This document shows positions 42,398 through 51,963 of a stretch of 64,000 nucleotides of DNA, in pieces. The DNA is from Endozoicomonas euniceicola (GTDB taxonomy: Bacteria; Pseudomonadota; Gammaproteobacteria; Pseudomonadales; Endozoicomonadaceae). The translations under genes were made by a program, and so were the position numbers. Positions within the stretch are counted from its first letter, which is position 1, and every line of letters begins with the position of its first letter. The notes under the pieces are model-generated. The model made no database searches. It was not told the DNA's origin and worked only from the letters and a program-made list of their open reading frames with translations. The DNA is taken from NCBI RefSeq assembly GCF_025562755.1, contig NZ_CP103300.1, forward strand, positions 4,713,001 through 4,777,000. Reading direction: 5' to 3'.

Positions 42398-45007
42398 TTA
42401 TTCTGACTTGTTCATAAAGTTGCGGTACATCATGTAGAAATGCGCCGCACTCCAGCCGAAGTTGGTAGCGCCCTGAACGGCACCGGTTTCAGGGTTATAG
42501 TTCTCCCTGATGGCGCCGTCTTCCAGCAGGCCTTCAGCGTTCTCCAGAATCTTGTTCATCTGGGTTTGAACATCATCGTGGAAGCCGTAGTTTGCCAGCC
42601 CCTGCAGGCCAAAATACACCTGGTCAACCCAGACACGACCACGCCAGTAAATGTCCGGGTTGTAAGCCGGGTTGCTCATGGCAGCAGTGGGGAATGGTAC
42701 CTTTGGAGCATTAAACTCTTTCGGGTCCATGATCACATCACGAACCTTCTGAGCATTTTCCTGTGTAGCAACCTTGTTAAACAGTGGGGACCAGCCTTCA
42801 GGGCCGCGGCCACGCATAGTCAGCAGCTCGCCGTCTGTATCCTTCTGGTAAGGCTCCACTTTTTTGCCGGAAATTTTGAGATCGTAGTAGAAGCCGGACG
42901 TTTCATCAAACATGTGGGTGTTGATGTAGGTCGCGATCTTCTCTGCGTCTTCGCGGTAGGTTTTGGCGTCTTCCAACTTGCCCAGGAGATCCGCCATTTG
43001 CGCCAGAAAGTTCTTTTCACCCGCCAGGTAAGAGTTGATGTCAACGGATTCCTGGTTGATGGTGTAGCCTACTGGTTCGCCATTCACCTTGTGCTGGAAG
43101 AAGCGGGGTGTCCAGTCGGCACGGGCAAGAACCATGTTGCCGTCGTGTTCTTTTTCCGCATACGCTTGCAGCTGTTCATCAGAAATGAAACCAAAGTTGG
43201 CGGCATTATCCCTGCCGGACTCCCAGCCTGCACCATCCTGTGCCGGAGCAGAAATATCAACTTCACCCCAGTCTGCCATCAGGTCATACATGTCTGTGCT
43301 GTAGCAGGTTTGCTTCTGCTCTTCACCTTCCAGACAGGATTCTCCCATCATCTTCTTCAGGTCATCAGGCATTTCCAGTTTATCAGAATAAGTAAAGCTG
43401 AACTTCAGCTCACCGTGTTCATCGTTGTGAGCCGGGTCCATAGTGGCACCGTACTCAACAATACCGTTGCCATTGACGTCACGATTTGTGTACCACCAGT
43501 TATGGTACTCAACCAGCTGTGGGTACATTTCTGCGATCCACTTGACGGCATCGTCTTCACGACCCTGCTCTTTCAGACCCAGGTAGGTTTCCCATACGGA
43601 CCAGGACGCCAGGGATGGTTTGGTGTTGCGTTCGTTCCAGTTGTCGCCGTCCAGGTGATCAGCGTTTTGCAGGTGTCGAATTACATCATTATTAAATGGT
43701 TTTTCTACACGCAGGGACTGGGCATTCGGGAATACCACGTCAATCAACATACCGGCATCCTGTGGACGCAGTGTGTCGTCTTTGGTCACCTGATAGTCGA
43801 ACATGGCACGCACGTTGTCCATGGCCAGATCAGGGTTGATGTGGGCCAGTGCGTAAACGTGCTTCCAGCTGTCCCATGGCCAGATGCCACCGGCAAACCA
43901 TGGTGCGGTATAAGAGGGGGTTACACCGGAGGTCTGCAGGAAGCCATAGGGCGAACGCCAGTTGGTGTGCAGGTTCTGGATGGTTTTTACCGCCAGACGG
44001 GACTGCTGTTTGGTGGCTTTATCGTTGGTCAGACCGTTTTTCAGGTAACCTTCCCAGCGATCTGCAGACTTCTTGAAATAGCTTTCAGGGTTGTTCAGGA
44101 TGCTTGCAGTCCGCTTTTCAATGTCGGCTACTTCATTCGCATCGTGACCGTAGGCCTGGGTGGACCAGACAGACGAAGAGCTACCGGCGGCAATGGTAAC
44201 CGGCGAGGATTTGGACTCATAGCTGAGTGGATCATTCAGATTGAATTTTGTTTCAAGCGTGCGACGAATCATAAAGGTCGCACCATCCTGAGTCATCATC
44301 ACATAGGTATCACGCTGTTCATTCAGGCGGACATTGATACCATAAATGTCAGGCGTGAAGGTGCGGAACTCTTCACCGTATTTTCCTGTCACTGTTTCTT
44401 TATTTGTGACACCCGGTTTACGATACAACTCTTCTGTCAGCTCACCCGCCCAGTTAAAGGTCAGCTCTTTTGCAGAGCTGGATTTGTTCAGGACAGTGGT
44501 CTTAACCAGGGAGACGCGTTTATCGACAAAACGCATTTCCATAGCGACTTCAATATCTCCCAGATCATAACGCTGGTACAGGGCGCCGGGGTAAGAAATC
44601 AGCTCAGGATTTTTAACCGAAGTCAGGTCGTAAACACGGCCGCTGCTGTCGGTCAGGGACAGCTGGTCCATGTATTTGCCCAGCAGAACATTGTACTCTT
44701 CAGCGATAATGGAAGGGCCGGTAAAGCTGCCGTAAGTATCAGCGCTGCCCGGCAGCAGGAAGCCGTGCCAGCTACCATTGTCGTACAGTGGGTTGAATTT
44801 AATATTACTGTATTTATCCCGCTCACGCAGGGCCATTGGGTTGCCGCTACGGTTCAGTACGTTGTCATACTGCAGGGCGATTTCACCCAGAGGATTCAGG
44901 GAAGAACGATCAATGTTAATTTCATCGTCATCATTTTTGTCGGTACAGCCTGTCAGTAGCATTGATGTAATGATCGATGCCGCCAGTAAACTTTTCTTAA
45001 AGCGCAT
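42398..45007 (-). CDS. YgjK-like GH63 alpha-glycosidase, lipoprotein
   Basis: The start at 45007 gives a lipoprotein signal (MRFKKSLLAASIITSMLLTGC, lipidated Cys at about 21) and an 869-residue protein. From residue 50 on it follows E. coli YgjK: an N-terminal beta-sandwich (DNGSWHGFLLPGSADTYGSF) and an (alpha/alpha)6 barrel (WRSPYG, IWPWDSWKHVYALAHINPD, NWNERNTKPSLASWSVWE). The probable general acid lies in AGWESGRDNAANFGF and the base in AIRENYNPETG. YgjK acts on short alpha-glucosides, releasing glucose. The lipid anchor suggests action at the envelope on imported or external oligosaccharides. The LacI regulator and beta-galactosidase genes lie beyond the ISL3 insertion. Confidence 0.9.
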   Translation of the reverse strand: MRFKKSLLAASIITSMLLTGCTDKNDDDEINIDRSSLNPLGEIALQYDNVLNRSGNPMALRERDKYSNIKFNPLYDNGSWHGFLLPGSADTYGSFTGPSIIAEEYNVLLGKYMDQLSLTDSSGRVYDLTSVKNPELISYPGALYQRYDLGDIEVAMEMRFVDKRVSLVKTTVLNKSSSAKELTFNWAGELTEELYRKPGVTNKETVTGKYGEEFRTFTPDIYGINVRLNEQRDTYVMMTQDGATFMIRRTLETKFNLNDPLSYESKSSPVTIAAGSSSSVWSTQAYGHDANEVADIEKRTASILNNPESYFKKSADRWEGYLKNGLTNDKATKQQSRLAVKTIQNLHTNWRSPYGFLQTSGVTPSYTAPWFAGGIWPWDSWKHVYALAHINPDLAMDNVRAMFDYQVTKDDTLRPQDAGMLIDVVFPNAQSLRVEKPFNNDVIRHLQNADHLDGDNWNERNTKPSLASWSVWETYLGLKEQGREDDAVKWIAEMYPQLVEYHNWWYTNRDVNGNGIVEYGATMDPAHNDEHGELKFSFTYSDKLEMPDDLKKMMGESCLEGEEQKQTCYSTDMYDLMADWGEVDISAPAQDGAGWESGRDNAANFGFISDEQLQAYAEKEHDGNMVLARADWTPRFFQHKVNGEPVGYTINQESVDINSYLAGEKNFLAQMADLLGKLEDAKTYREDAEKIATYINTHMFDETSGFYYDLKISGKKVEPYQKDTDGELLTMRGRGPEGWSPLFNKVATQENAQKVRDVIMDPKEFNAPKVPFPTAAMSNPAYNPDIYWRGRVWVDQVYFGLQGLANYGFHDDVQTQMNKILENAEGLLEDGAIRENYNPETGAVQGATNFGWSAAHFYMMYRNFMNKSE

Positions 45008-45406
45008 AGCTGATAGAAGCCTAACTAATATGTGGAATAAACTTTTTTCAGGCAAAAGCTGACCGCCCTGTTGGAGCAGCAGGCAGCTGATACAACTGAA
45101 AACGAATGCTTAAACTGAACTCAGCAAGAAACCGGGTATAAAGACGTAAAATTAAATTCCCAAAGGTTGGTTGCTGACGAATTTGCTTGTAGAAAGTAGT
45201 GAAATGGTATGTAGAATTTTGCTGGAATTATATGATCTTTATCAATTTTTAGTAATTTATTGTTTGTATTTTGTGCATCTTGTTAGGTATAAATTCGGAG
45301 TGTTTTGGCAGGTTGTGTATTTTTTGGAAATACCCAAAAGCGATAGAAATTATCATTCTTAGTTATTTTACTTAAAAAATAAGTATAAAATACTCGTTTT
45401 TATTAA
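45008..45406. other. AT-rich intergenic region upstream of the GH63 gene
   Basis: About 400 bases without a credible gene; a 63-codon frame lacks a ribosome site. It contains the GH63 promoter and ends in the ISL3 target duplication. Nothing else is visible. Confidence 0.45.
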
Positions 45407-46798
45407 TATTTTTTGCCTCGTCAGTAAAATCTGTGGGCAGTTTCTGGTTCAGGTAGTTTGCCAAGCGCATGATATAGGGCGATTTCTGCACATCTGTAGG
45501 TTCTGAATCCATACGATTTTCTCGTAGTGAGTTTTATCTTGGTATTCAGACCCTCAACAATTCCGCTGGAAAACGCCTTTTTTGCCCTGAACCAGTTCAG
45601 AATAAGTGGCTTATGTCGTCGAATAGTTTTGACCACCTTCTTCATTGGATCTATCTTTGACCGCATGACTCTTGTACACCAACGATCCAGATATTTTCCT
45701 GCCCAATGTGGTGAAATGTAATCCCAGAACACCTGAAATTCCTCTTTAAGCAGGTAAGCTCTGACACTTTTCAGGTTGTACTGGAGTACTGTGTTTAACT
45801 TGATCTCTTCTTTCTCTGTCAGATTTTCTTTTCTCTTGAGCAGGCACCAGCGAGTTTTTTTCAGAACAGGTTCATATCCGTCTGCCTGAAGTTGTTTGTG
45901 CTCTGATGCCCTGACTTCATCAATGGCTTTGTTTAGCATGGCAACGATATGGAAGCGATCCAGAATATGCAGTGCCTGGCAGGCAAACTCCGCAATCGCC
46001 TTCACGTAAGGCTGCCACATATCAGAGCAGACATACTCCAACTGCTGGCTTCGCTCTGTACCAAAGAATGAGAAAAAGCTGCGAATCGTCGCTTCAGTAC
46101 GCTCTTCGCCAATCCACAGCAATCGTGTGCAGTTTCGATCAATCTGGTAAACGACAGTCAGGTACTTATGGCCTATTTGATACGCCACCTCGTCGACACC
46201 TATGGCCTTGATATTGTCGAGCGAACGATGCGCCTTGCCCCATTCAACCACATACTCAACAGCATGAAAGACCTTCTCCCATGATGTATTGAAAGTGCAG
46301 GCAACCTCTTTCCAGGAGAGCTTTCTGGCCCAGCTTGCCAGAAACTGCATGTAGACTTTGGTAAGTTCTTTCTTGCCATCACCCCATGGAACCTGTTCAA
46401 CCTTTACGCCACACGTCTTGCATTGAACCCTGCGCATTGTGTAGAGCAGAAAAACTCTAATTCCCCAGAGAGGGACGAACTCAAAACGGCGTTCAGCAAG
46501 AGAATCGTAGCCTGGTGCTGGCTTCAAGCAGCCTGAGCAAACGGCATGACTGTTCTTTCGAGGAACCACTGTCACATTAAATACTTCTGAACCTTGATAG
46601 ACGCCGGGTTTTACATCCTGATAAACAAATGACTTGAGTTTATGGACTTTATTGAGGATAGTTTTAATCAGCATCAGTGCTGCCTTTTGTTGTTTTTTTG
46701 TCCTTCAACAAAAAGCTATCAAAAGTCAGCCACTGGTGCATCTACCTCAAAAATTTGTTCATTTCTACCCACAGTTATCCCTGAAGAGCCTATTTTTT
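45407..46798 (-). mobile_element. complete ISL3-family insertion sequence with 8-bp target duplication
   Basis: The element spans 45415-46790 (1376 bp). Imperfect 26-bp terminal inverted repeats are at 45415-45440 and 46765-46790, with 19 of 26 positions matching after reverse complement; shared blocks include CTGTGGG. A perfect direct repeat TATTTTTT flanks it at 45407-45414 and 46791-46798, the 8-bp target duplication expected for ISL3. The transposase is full length and its stop lies inside the left repeat. All of this points to a recent, possibly active insertion between the GH63 gene and the LacI regulator. Confidence 0.93.
45421..46674 (-). CDS. tnp: ISL3 family transposase
   Basis: The 417-residue DDE transposase has an N-terminal zinc finger (CSGCLKPAP ... 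CKTCG), a helix-turn-helix segment (SWKEVACTFNTSWEKVF), and the catalytic core with Asp in AIGVDEVAY, Asp in VCSDMWQPYVKAI and Glu in SGIVEGLNTKIKLTTRKSYGFR. It covers nearly the whole element. No frameshift or stop interrupts it. Confidence 0.95.
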   Translation of the reverse strand: MLIKTILNKVHKLKSFVYQDVKPGVYQGSEVFNVTVVPRKNSHAVCSGCLKPAPGYDSLAERRFEFVPLWGIRVFLLYTMRRVQCKTCGVKVEQVPWGDGKKELTKVYMQFLASWARKLSWKEVACTFNTSWEKVFHAVEYVVEWGKAHRSLDNIKAIGVDEVAYQIGHKYLTVVYQIDRNCTRLLWIGEERTEATIRSFFSFFGTERSQQLEYVCSDMWQPYVKAIAEFACQALHILDRFHIVAMLNKAIDEVRASEHKQLQADGYEPVLKKTRWCLLKRKENLTEKEEIKLNTVLQYNLKSVRAYLLKEEFQVFWDYISPHWAGKYLDRWCTRVMRSKIDPMKKVVKTIRRHKPLILNWFRAKKAFSSGIVEGLNTKIKLTTRKSYGFRTYRCAEIALYHALGKLPEPETAHRFY

Positions 46799-46887
46799 AC
46801 GCAAATAATGAGTTGCCCTTTCTGGGTTGGTTTCTAGAAAAACTCACTCATTGTGTTATAAAGGCCACTTTGTTCCCGGGAGTTTAA

Positions 46888-47862
46888 ATGACTACGCTCA
46901 AAGAAATTGCACTTGAAGCAGGAGTTTCGCTTTCAACGGTGTCGAGGGTGTTAAATGATGACCCCACCATCAGTGTCAAAAATGAAACCCGCCATAAAAT
47001 TCTGGAGGTCGCTGAACAGCTGGAGTACAAAAGCACTCGTAAAAGAAAAAAGCAGCAGGAAGCGGCACTGAATATATTGGCTGTTTACAACTACAGTCAG
47101 GAAAACGAAGTTCACGACCCCTACTACCTCTCCATCCGCTACGGAATAGAGCTTCAGTGCAAGAAGCTTAATTTCAACCTGAAAGAAAGTTACGGATTTA
47201 ACCCGGAGTGTGATGCTGGCAGTTGTAGCGGTGTGCTCCTGGTTGGCTGTGCGTCAGACACCTTGCTTCAACAGTTGAAAGAACGCTTTCAGCATGTGGT
47301 GTGTATAGATAGCAGCCGCTTTGAGGGTGAGGTTGATTGTGTCTATACGGATTTGGGCAGAATCAGTCGGCAGGTGGTTGATCTGTTTATCAATGAAGGC
47401 TACTCAAAGCTGGGCTTTATCGGTGGCCGGGATATTGAGGCGGCGACTGATGAGCGCGAAGAAGTTTTTCTGAGTTATGGTCAGAAAAAAGGGGTGGTTT
47501 CATCGCAAGATGTTTATGTCGGTGAATTTTCAAGCTCCTCAGGCTATAAGCTGGCACAGGCAATGATTAAGCAATCTCTGCCAGAAGCTATCTTTGTCGC
47601 ATCGGATTCCATGGCCATCGGTGTGCTGCGGGCGTTGCACGAGAGTCAGGTAAGAGTGCCTGGCGATGTTGCGCTGATTAGTGTTAATGATATTCCGACG
47701 GCAAAGTTTACCTTTCCTCCTTTGTCGACATACAGGATTCACTCAGAGCTGATGGGGGTCCAGGGTGTGAACCTGTTGTCAGAGCAGATTCGGGAGGATC
47801 GCGATATTCCACTGACCCTGACTATCCCAGCCCAGTTAAAAAGTCGGGGAACCACTCGCTAA
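46888..47862 (+). CDS. ebgR: LacI-family regulator, EbgR-like
   Basis: The 324-residue repressor has an N-terminal helix-turn-helix (TLKEIALEAGVSLSTVSRVLNDDP) and hinge, and a periplasmic-binding-like sugar domain. It is close to E. coli EbgR along its length: DPYYLSIRYGIELQCKKL, GFIGG, GEFSSSSGYKLA, FVASDSMAIGVLRALHE and ISVNDIPTAKFTFPPLSTYRIHSELMG near the end. It probably represses the beta-galactosidase gene 361 bases downstream and is released by a galactoside. The ISL3 element now ends 97 bases before its start, so its own promoter may have been altered. Confidence 0.88.
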   Translation: MTTLKEIALEAGVSLSTVSRVLNDDPTISVKNETRHKILEVAEQLEYKSTRKRKKQQEAALNILAVYNYSQENEVHDPYYLSIRYGIELQCKKLNFNLKESYGFNPECDAGSCSGVLLVGCASDTLLQQLKERFQHVVCIDSSRFEGEVDCVYTDLGRISRQVVDLFINEGYSKLGFIGGRDIEAATDEREEVFLSYGQKKGVVSSQDVYVGEFSSSSGYKLAQAMIKQSLPEAIFVASDSMAIGVLRALHESQVRVPGDVALISVNDIPTAKFTFPPLSTYRIHSELMGVQGVNLLSEQIREDRDIPLTLTIPAQLKSRGTTR

Positions 47863-48223
47863 CCGCTGTTTGCAGGTACTGCTGGTGTGCTGATGACCCA
47901 GCGCTCGCTCAGGCATGATTGAAAACAATTAAAAGACAGTAGCCTTACTTTTCCGGATTGCCCGTTTACGCCTGCCCCCGGGTTGCAAATCTTTTATGCG
48001 GTTTCAAAAAATATGATCAGTAGAGAAATAATATGTTCAGTTTTTTTCTGAACTGTTGGTTAACTTTGATTTGCATCAGTTATTTCTGGTAAACATCCGG
48101 TTAATGTTGTGGGTAAATTTTTACTAAATAATTTTTATCTGGAATGCTTTGGGCACCTGGATATTCCGGTCAGTCGATGTCTGGCCGGGACGTCTGAACC
48201 CAATAAATGTTACTGGAGTAAAT
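47863..48223 (+). promoter_or_regulatory. promoter region of the beta-galactosidase gene
   Basis: No gene is visible in these 361 bases. A weak CRP-like site, TTTGA-N6-TCAGT, lies at 48065-48080, about 145 bases before the start. A good ribosome site (GGAG) precedes ATG 48224. The operator of the LacI-type regulator is expected here but I cannot define it. Confidence 0.35.
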
Positions 48224-51200
48224 ATGACGGCTGTCGTTTATGGTGACCTGAAGGTCGCTGACCTGTACGAAGATATCAATCATGTCCCTGCGGTGATGGA
48301 AAATCACCAGATTAATGGCATTAATAAAGAAGCGCCAAGGGTTAACGCGTTTCCTTACACGGTTGAAGCGCTGGCACTCAACAATAAGCCAGAGCTGGCG
48401 GGTAACTACCTGTCTCTGAACGGTTTGTGGAAGTTCAACTGTGCCGTTAACCCGCAATCCCGTCCAAAAGGATTCCAGCAGGAAAGCTTTGATGTTTCCC
48501 AGTGGGACGATATTCAGGTTCCCGGTAACTGGGAAGCCCAGGGTTTTGATAAAGCCATTTACCTGGATGAACGTTTTCCGTTTCAGACCGAGTGGCCTGA
48601 AGTGCCAAGGGAATACAACCCTGTAGGTTCCTATCGTCGTACATTTGAAATGGACAAAAGCTGGGAAGGCCGGGAAATTTTCCTGCAACTGGCTGGTGCC
48701 AGAACGGCTACCTTCATCTGGATTAATGGCCTGCGTGTTGGCTACACCCAGAACGCCAAGAACCCGGCTGAATTCAATATTACCCCTTATGTTCGGGAAG
48801 GTGAAAACAGCATCGCCCTGGAAATTTTCCGTTGGTCTAATGCCAGCTATCTGGAAAAGCAGGATATGCTGGATATGTCGGGCCTGGAGCGAGAAGTCTT
48901 TATCTATTCAACCGATAAGACCCGCATCTTTGACTTTGACTGCCGCACAACTCTCGATAACACCTTTACCCAGGGTGAAATCAGCCTCAACGTAGACCTG
49001 AAGCATTTTGCCGAGTCTGCCCCGCAGGGCCTGACTCTGAAGGCGCAGTTGCTGGACGATAAAAACGGTTTTGCGCCTGTTGTCAGCCAACAGCAAAGTG
49101 TGTCGTTTGACAGCGATGAGCAACGACTGACGTTTGCTGCTGAGGTGGCGGAGCCTCGTCTGTGGAGCGCCGAAGCCCCTAACCTCTACACTCTGATGCT
49201 GACCCTGAGCGATAGCACTGGCAAGGTTCTGGAAACGACCTCCCATAAAGTCGGTTTCCGTCGTATTGAAACCACGGGTGGTCAACTGACGGTTAATGGC
49301 AAGGCGATTAAAATCAAAGGTGTGAACCGTCACGAGCTGCACCCAACCCTGGGTCATGTGGCCACTGAAGAGACCATGCTCACTGATATCCGCCTGATGA
49401 AAGAACATAACATCAATGCGGTGCGCACCAGTCACTTCCCATGCCACTCCCGTTGGTATCAGTTGTGCGATGAGTATGGCCTGTATGTGGTTGACGAAGC
49501 CAATATCGAGTCTCACCCACTGGCTCTGAGTCCTGAAACCCAGATTGGTGATACCGAGTCCTGGATTCCGGCTCACCTGGATCGTATGCAGGCGATGGTG
49601 GAAAGAGATAAGAACCATGCCTGTGTCATTATCTGGTCTATGGGTAATGAAGCCGGTGAGGGCTGTGTCTTTGAAACCCTGTACAACTGGGTAAAAGAGC
49701 GCGACGGTAGTCGTCCGGTTCAGTACGAGCCAGCCGGTGAAGCGCCTTATACCGATATCGTTTGCCCAATGTATCCAACCCTGGAACGTCTGCAGGCGTT
49801 TTCCCAGCAAAACGACGGTCGCCCAATGATCATGATCGAGTATGCTCACGCTATGGGTAACTCGGTCGGTATCCTGAATGATTACTGGAAGATCATTGAT
49901 AACAGTCAGTGCCTGCAGGGTGGTTTTATCTGGGAATGGATGGACCATGCGCTGGAACTGACCAACGACAAGGGTCAGAAGTACTGGGGCTATGGCAAGG
50001 ACTACCATCCTGACCTGCCTACCGACGGTAACTTTATGAACGATGGTCTGGTAGCGCCTGATCGTACTCCGCACCCGCACATGGCAGAAGTGAAAAAGGT
50101 TTACCAGCCGGTTCGTTTCCATGCGGTTGATGCGGCTGCCGGTCGTTTTGAAATTGAAAACCATTACGATTTCATTAGTCTGGACAAGTTTGAGATTCAA
50201 TACCAGATCAGTGCGGATGGTATTCGAGTGGCTAAAGGCTCCCTGGGTGTTAATGCTGTAGAGCCCGGTCAGCGTGAAGCGCTGACAGTTGACCTTTCCG
50301 GTCTGGAGATCAGCGAAAGCAGTGAATACCTGATTACCCTGAGTGCTGTAACCCGTAACAATGAGCCAATGCTGGGCTCAGGCTATGAAGCGGCGTGGGA
50401 TCAATTCTCCCTGACCGCTCGCCCTGCCTATCAGAAGCCAGCGATTAAGGAAGAGCATTCCATAAAACTGGCGGAATCAGAAGCTTCCGTTTCACTGAAA
50501 GGGCATAACTTCGATATTCGTTTTGATGCGAAGACGGGGCAGATGGCTGAGTACCGGGTGGATGGTAAGAACCTGATTCGCACGGGTCTGGAGCCAAACT
50601 TCTGGCGTGGTCTGACCGATAACGATCTGGGGGCAAAAGCGTTTGAGTGGGCGACCATCTGGCAGGACGCCGGCACTAAACGTCAACTGACCGCTATTGA
50701 GGTGGAGCAGTTCAATTCACAGGAAGTGCAGGTGACTACCCGTTTTGACCTGCCAACGATTGAGTGTCAGTACGTTCTTACTTACCAGGTCTTTGCTGAT
50801 GGCGAGTGTCGTGTAGCGGCTGAATTTACGCCAGGTGAGAAAGAGTTGCCGGTGATGATGCGCTTTGGTATGCAAATGACTCTGCCTTCTGACTACCAGT
50901 TTATTCAATGGTTTGGTCGTGGTCCGGTAGAGACTTACGAAGACCGTAAAGGCGCGAAGGCGGCTGTGTATGGTGGCACCATTCAGGAACAGATTCATGC
51001 TTACCCACGCCCGCAGGAAACAGCGAATAAGACCGATGTTCGCTGGGTGGCACTGACACAACAGGATGGTGTTGGTCTGGAAGTGATTGCTGAAGACACG
51101 CTACTTAATACCAGTGCCTGGCCGTTTGCCGCTGAAGAGCTGGATTTTGTGTCAGACGACGGTTCCATGGGAGCGTCCGGCCTGACTCCAATGTCCTGCA

Positions 51201-51367
51201 AGCATGGCGCTGACCTGCTGCCTGGCAACCTGGTGACCTGGAATATTGATCTGACCCAGATGGGTACTGGCGGTCAGAACTCCTGGGGCTCCATGCCACC
51301 AATGCAGTATCAGCCGCAGGTGAAGTCTTATCAGTACGCATTCCGTATGCGACCTGTTAAAGGTTAA
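48224..51367 (+). CDS. lacZ: beta-galactosidase, glycoside hydrolase family 2
   Basis: Hydrolyses terminal beta-galactosides such as lactose. The ATG at 48224 follows GGAG; the frame is open upstream to 48149. The 1047-residue protein has the five LacZ domains: sugar-binding (GLWKFNCAVNP, VPGNWEAQGFDKAIYLD), immunoglobulin-like, the TIM barrel with the acid/base Glu in IIWSMGNEAGEG near residue 470 and the nucleophile in MIEYAHAMGNSVG near 545, and the C-terminal small chain (WFGRGPVETYEDRKGA). No signal peptide, so it is cytoplasmic. No permease gene is nearby. The EbgR-like regulator upstream fits an Ebg-like arrangement, but the sequence resembles LacZ and EbgA about equally by eye. Confidence 0.93.
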   Translation: MTAVVYGDLKVADLYEDINHVPAVMENHQINGINKEAPRVNAFPYTVEALALNNKPELAGNYLSLNGLWKFNCAVNPQSRPKGFQQESFDVSQWDDIQVPGNWEAQGFDKAIYLDERFPFQTEWPEVPREYNPVGSYRRTFEMDKSWEGREIFLQLAGARTATFIWINGLRVGYTQNAKNPAEFNITPYVREGENSIALEIFRWSNASYLEKQDMLDMSGLEREVFIYSTDKTRIFDFDCRTTLDNTFTQGEISLNVDLKHFAESAPQGLTLKAQLLDDKNGFAPVVSQQQSVSFDSDEQRLTFAAEVAEPRLWSAEAPNLYTLMLTLSDSTGKVLETTSHKVGFRRIETTGGQLTVNGKAIKIKGVNRHELHPTLGHVATEETMLTDIRLMKEHNINAVRTSHFPCHSRWYQLCDEYGLYVVDEANIESHPLALSPETQIGDTESWIPAHLDRMQAMVERDKNHACVIIWSMGNEAGEGCVFETLYNWVKERDGSRPVQYEPAGEAPYTDIVCPMYPTLERLQAFSQQNDGRPMIMIEYAHAMGNSVGILNDYWKIIDNSQCLQGGFIWEWMDHALELTNDKGQKYWGYGKDYHPDLPTDGNFMNDGLVAPDRTPHPHMAEVKKVYQPVRFHAVDAAAGRFEIENHYDFISLDKFEIQYQISADGIRVAKGSLGVNAVEPGQREALTVDLSGLEISESSEYLITLSAVTRNNEPMLGSGYEAAWDQFSLTARPAYQKPAIKEEHSIKLAESEASVSLKGHNFDIRFDAKTGQMAEYRVDGKNLIRTGLEPNFWRGLTDNDLGAKAFEWATIWQDAGTKRQLTAIEVEQFNSQEVQVTTRFDLPTIECQYVLTYQVFADGECRVAAEFTPGEKELPVMMRFGMQMTLPSDYQFIQWFGRGPVETYEDRKGAKAAVYGGTIQEQIHAYPRPQETANKTDVRWVALTQQDGVGLEVIAEDTLLNTSAWPFAAEELDFVSDDGSMGASGLTPMSCKHGADLLPGNLVTWNIDLTQMGTGGQNSWGSMPPMQYQPQVKSYQYAFRMRPVKG

Positions 51368-51374
51368 TTGTCTT

Positions 51375-51428
51375 TCTTTGAGTCTTTCTTTTAAACCAGA
51401 AACGGAGTCGTAAAGGCTCCGTTTCTGT
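51375..51428 (+). terminator. lacZ terminator hairpin (first of two direct copies)
   Basis: AGAAACGGAG / CTCCGTTTCT form a 10-bp stem with a TCGTAAAGG loop, 30 bases after lacZ. The sequence TCTTTGAGTCTTTC through the stem recurs at 52061-52114. Confidence 0.7.
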
Positions 51429-51460
51429 ACTATGTAGACGGTATCTAAAGCAATGAGTGT

Positions 51461-51694
51461 TCAGCGTCTTCGATCCTCTTCACGCAAAGGCCAGTGTTTT
51501 ATTTTTTCGCGTTTTTGTTTAGTACTTTTCTGCACTTTGTCACTGTTTTGCTTCATGCCCTCTCGCTTATCTTTGAGAGCGCAATTAAACGTTTTCGGGT
51601 AGTGCTGGAACTCACATGGATTCGGACCGTCATCCCTTGCGAGCAAAGGGAGTGAGATAGCCAGGGTTGCGATTCCGAGCATCAATCTTTTCAT
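51461..51694 (-). CDS. small exported basic protein of unknown function
   Basis: The ATG at 51694 follows GAGG at 6 bases. The 77-residue protein has a signal peptide (MKRLMLGIATLAISLPLLA) and a mature part of about 58 residues that is Lys/Arg-rich (KDKREGMKQNSDKVQKS, then REKIK) with two cysteines near the start. A helical, periplasmic, highly charged peptide is likely. No family recognised. It lies between lacZ and the heptamer-repeat element. Confidence 0.55.
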   Translation of the reverse strand: MKRLMLGIATLAISLPLLARDDGPNPCEFQHYPKTFNCALKDKREGMKQNSDKVQKSTKQKREKIKHWPLREEDRRR

Positions 51695-51758
51695 AATCAG
51701 CCTCAAGTGCGTTAATTAATGGCACCTGAAATATCGACTGCTTACCAATAAACTCCAC

Positions 51759-51963
51759 TAAGGGAAGCAGTAGAACATAATATACCGCTGTTGGCTTTTG
51801 GCTTTTGGCTTTTGGCTTTTGGCTTTTGGCTTTTGGCTTTTGGCTTTTGGCTTTTGGCTTTTGGCTTTTGGCTGTTGGCTGTTGGCTGTTGGCTTTTGGC
51901 TGTATGAGCAGCTAATAGCCAAAAGCCAACAGCCCGGTAAGTTATTGAATGCTGCGCCCCTAA
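51759..51963 (+). repeat. dispersed heptamer-repeat element, copy 3 with 16 TTGGCTN units
   Basis: Conserved flanks TAAGGGAAGCAGTAG and AACATAATATACCGC on the left, and GAGCAGCTAATAGCC, AGCCCGGTAAG and TTATTGAATGCTGCGCCCC on the right, enclose 112 bases that are exactly 16 tandem heptamers, TTGGCTT or TTGGCTG (51791-51902). The last heptamers pair with the right flank through GCTGTTGGCTTTTGGC / GCCAAAAGCCAACAGC, a 16-bp stem. A frame of 62 codons crossing it is fortuitous. Confidence 0.9.

Noticed and set aside
42440..44959. 839-codon frame antisense to the GH63 gene
   Set aside because: The minus-strand protein has catalytic motifs and family length along its whole sequence; the antisense frame shows none and reflects codon bias.
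46642..46887. 81-codon frame leading into the LacI regulator start
   Set aside because: It spans the right end of the ISL3 element and flanking DNA; no ribosome site and no similarity.
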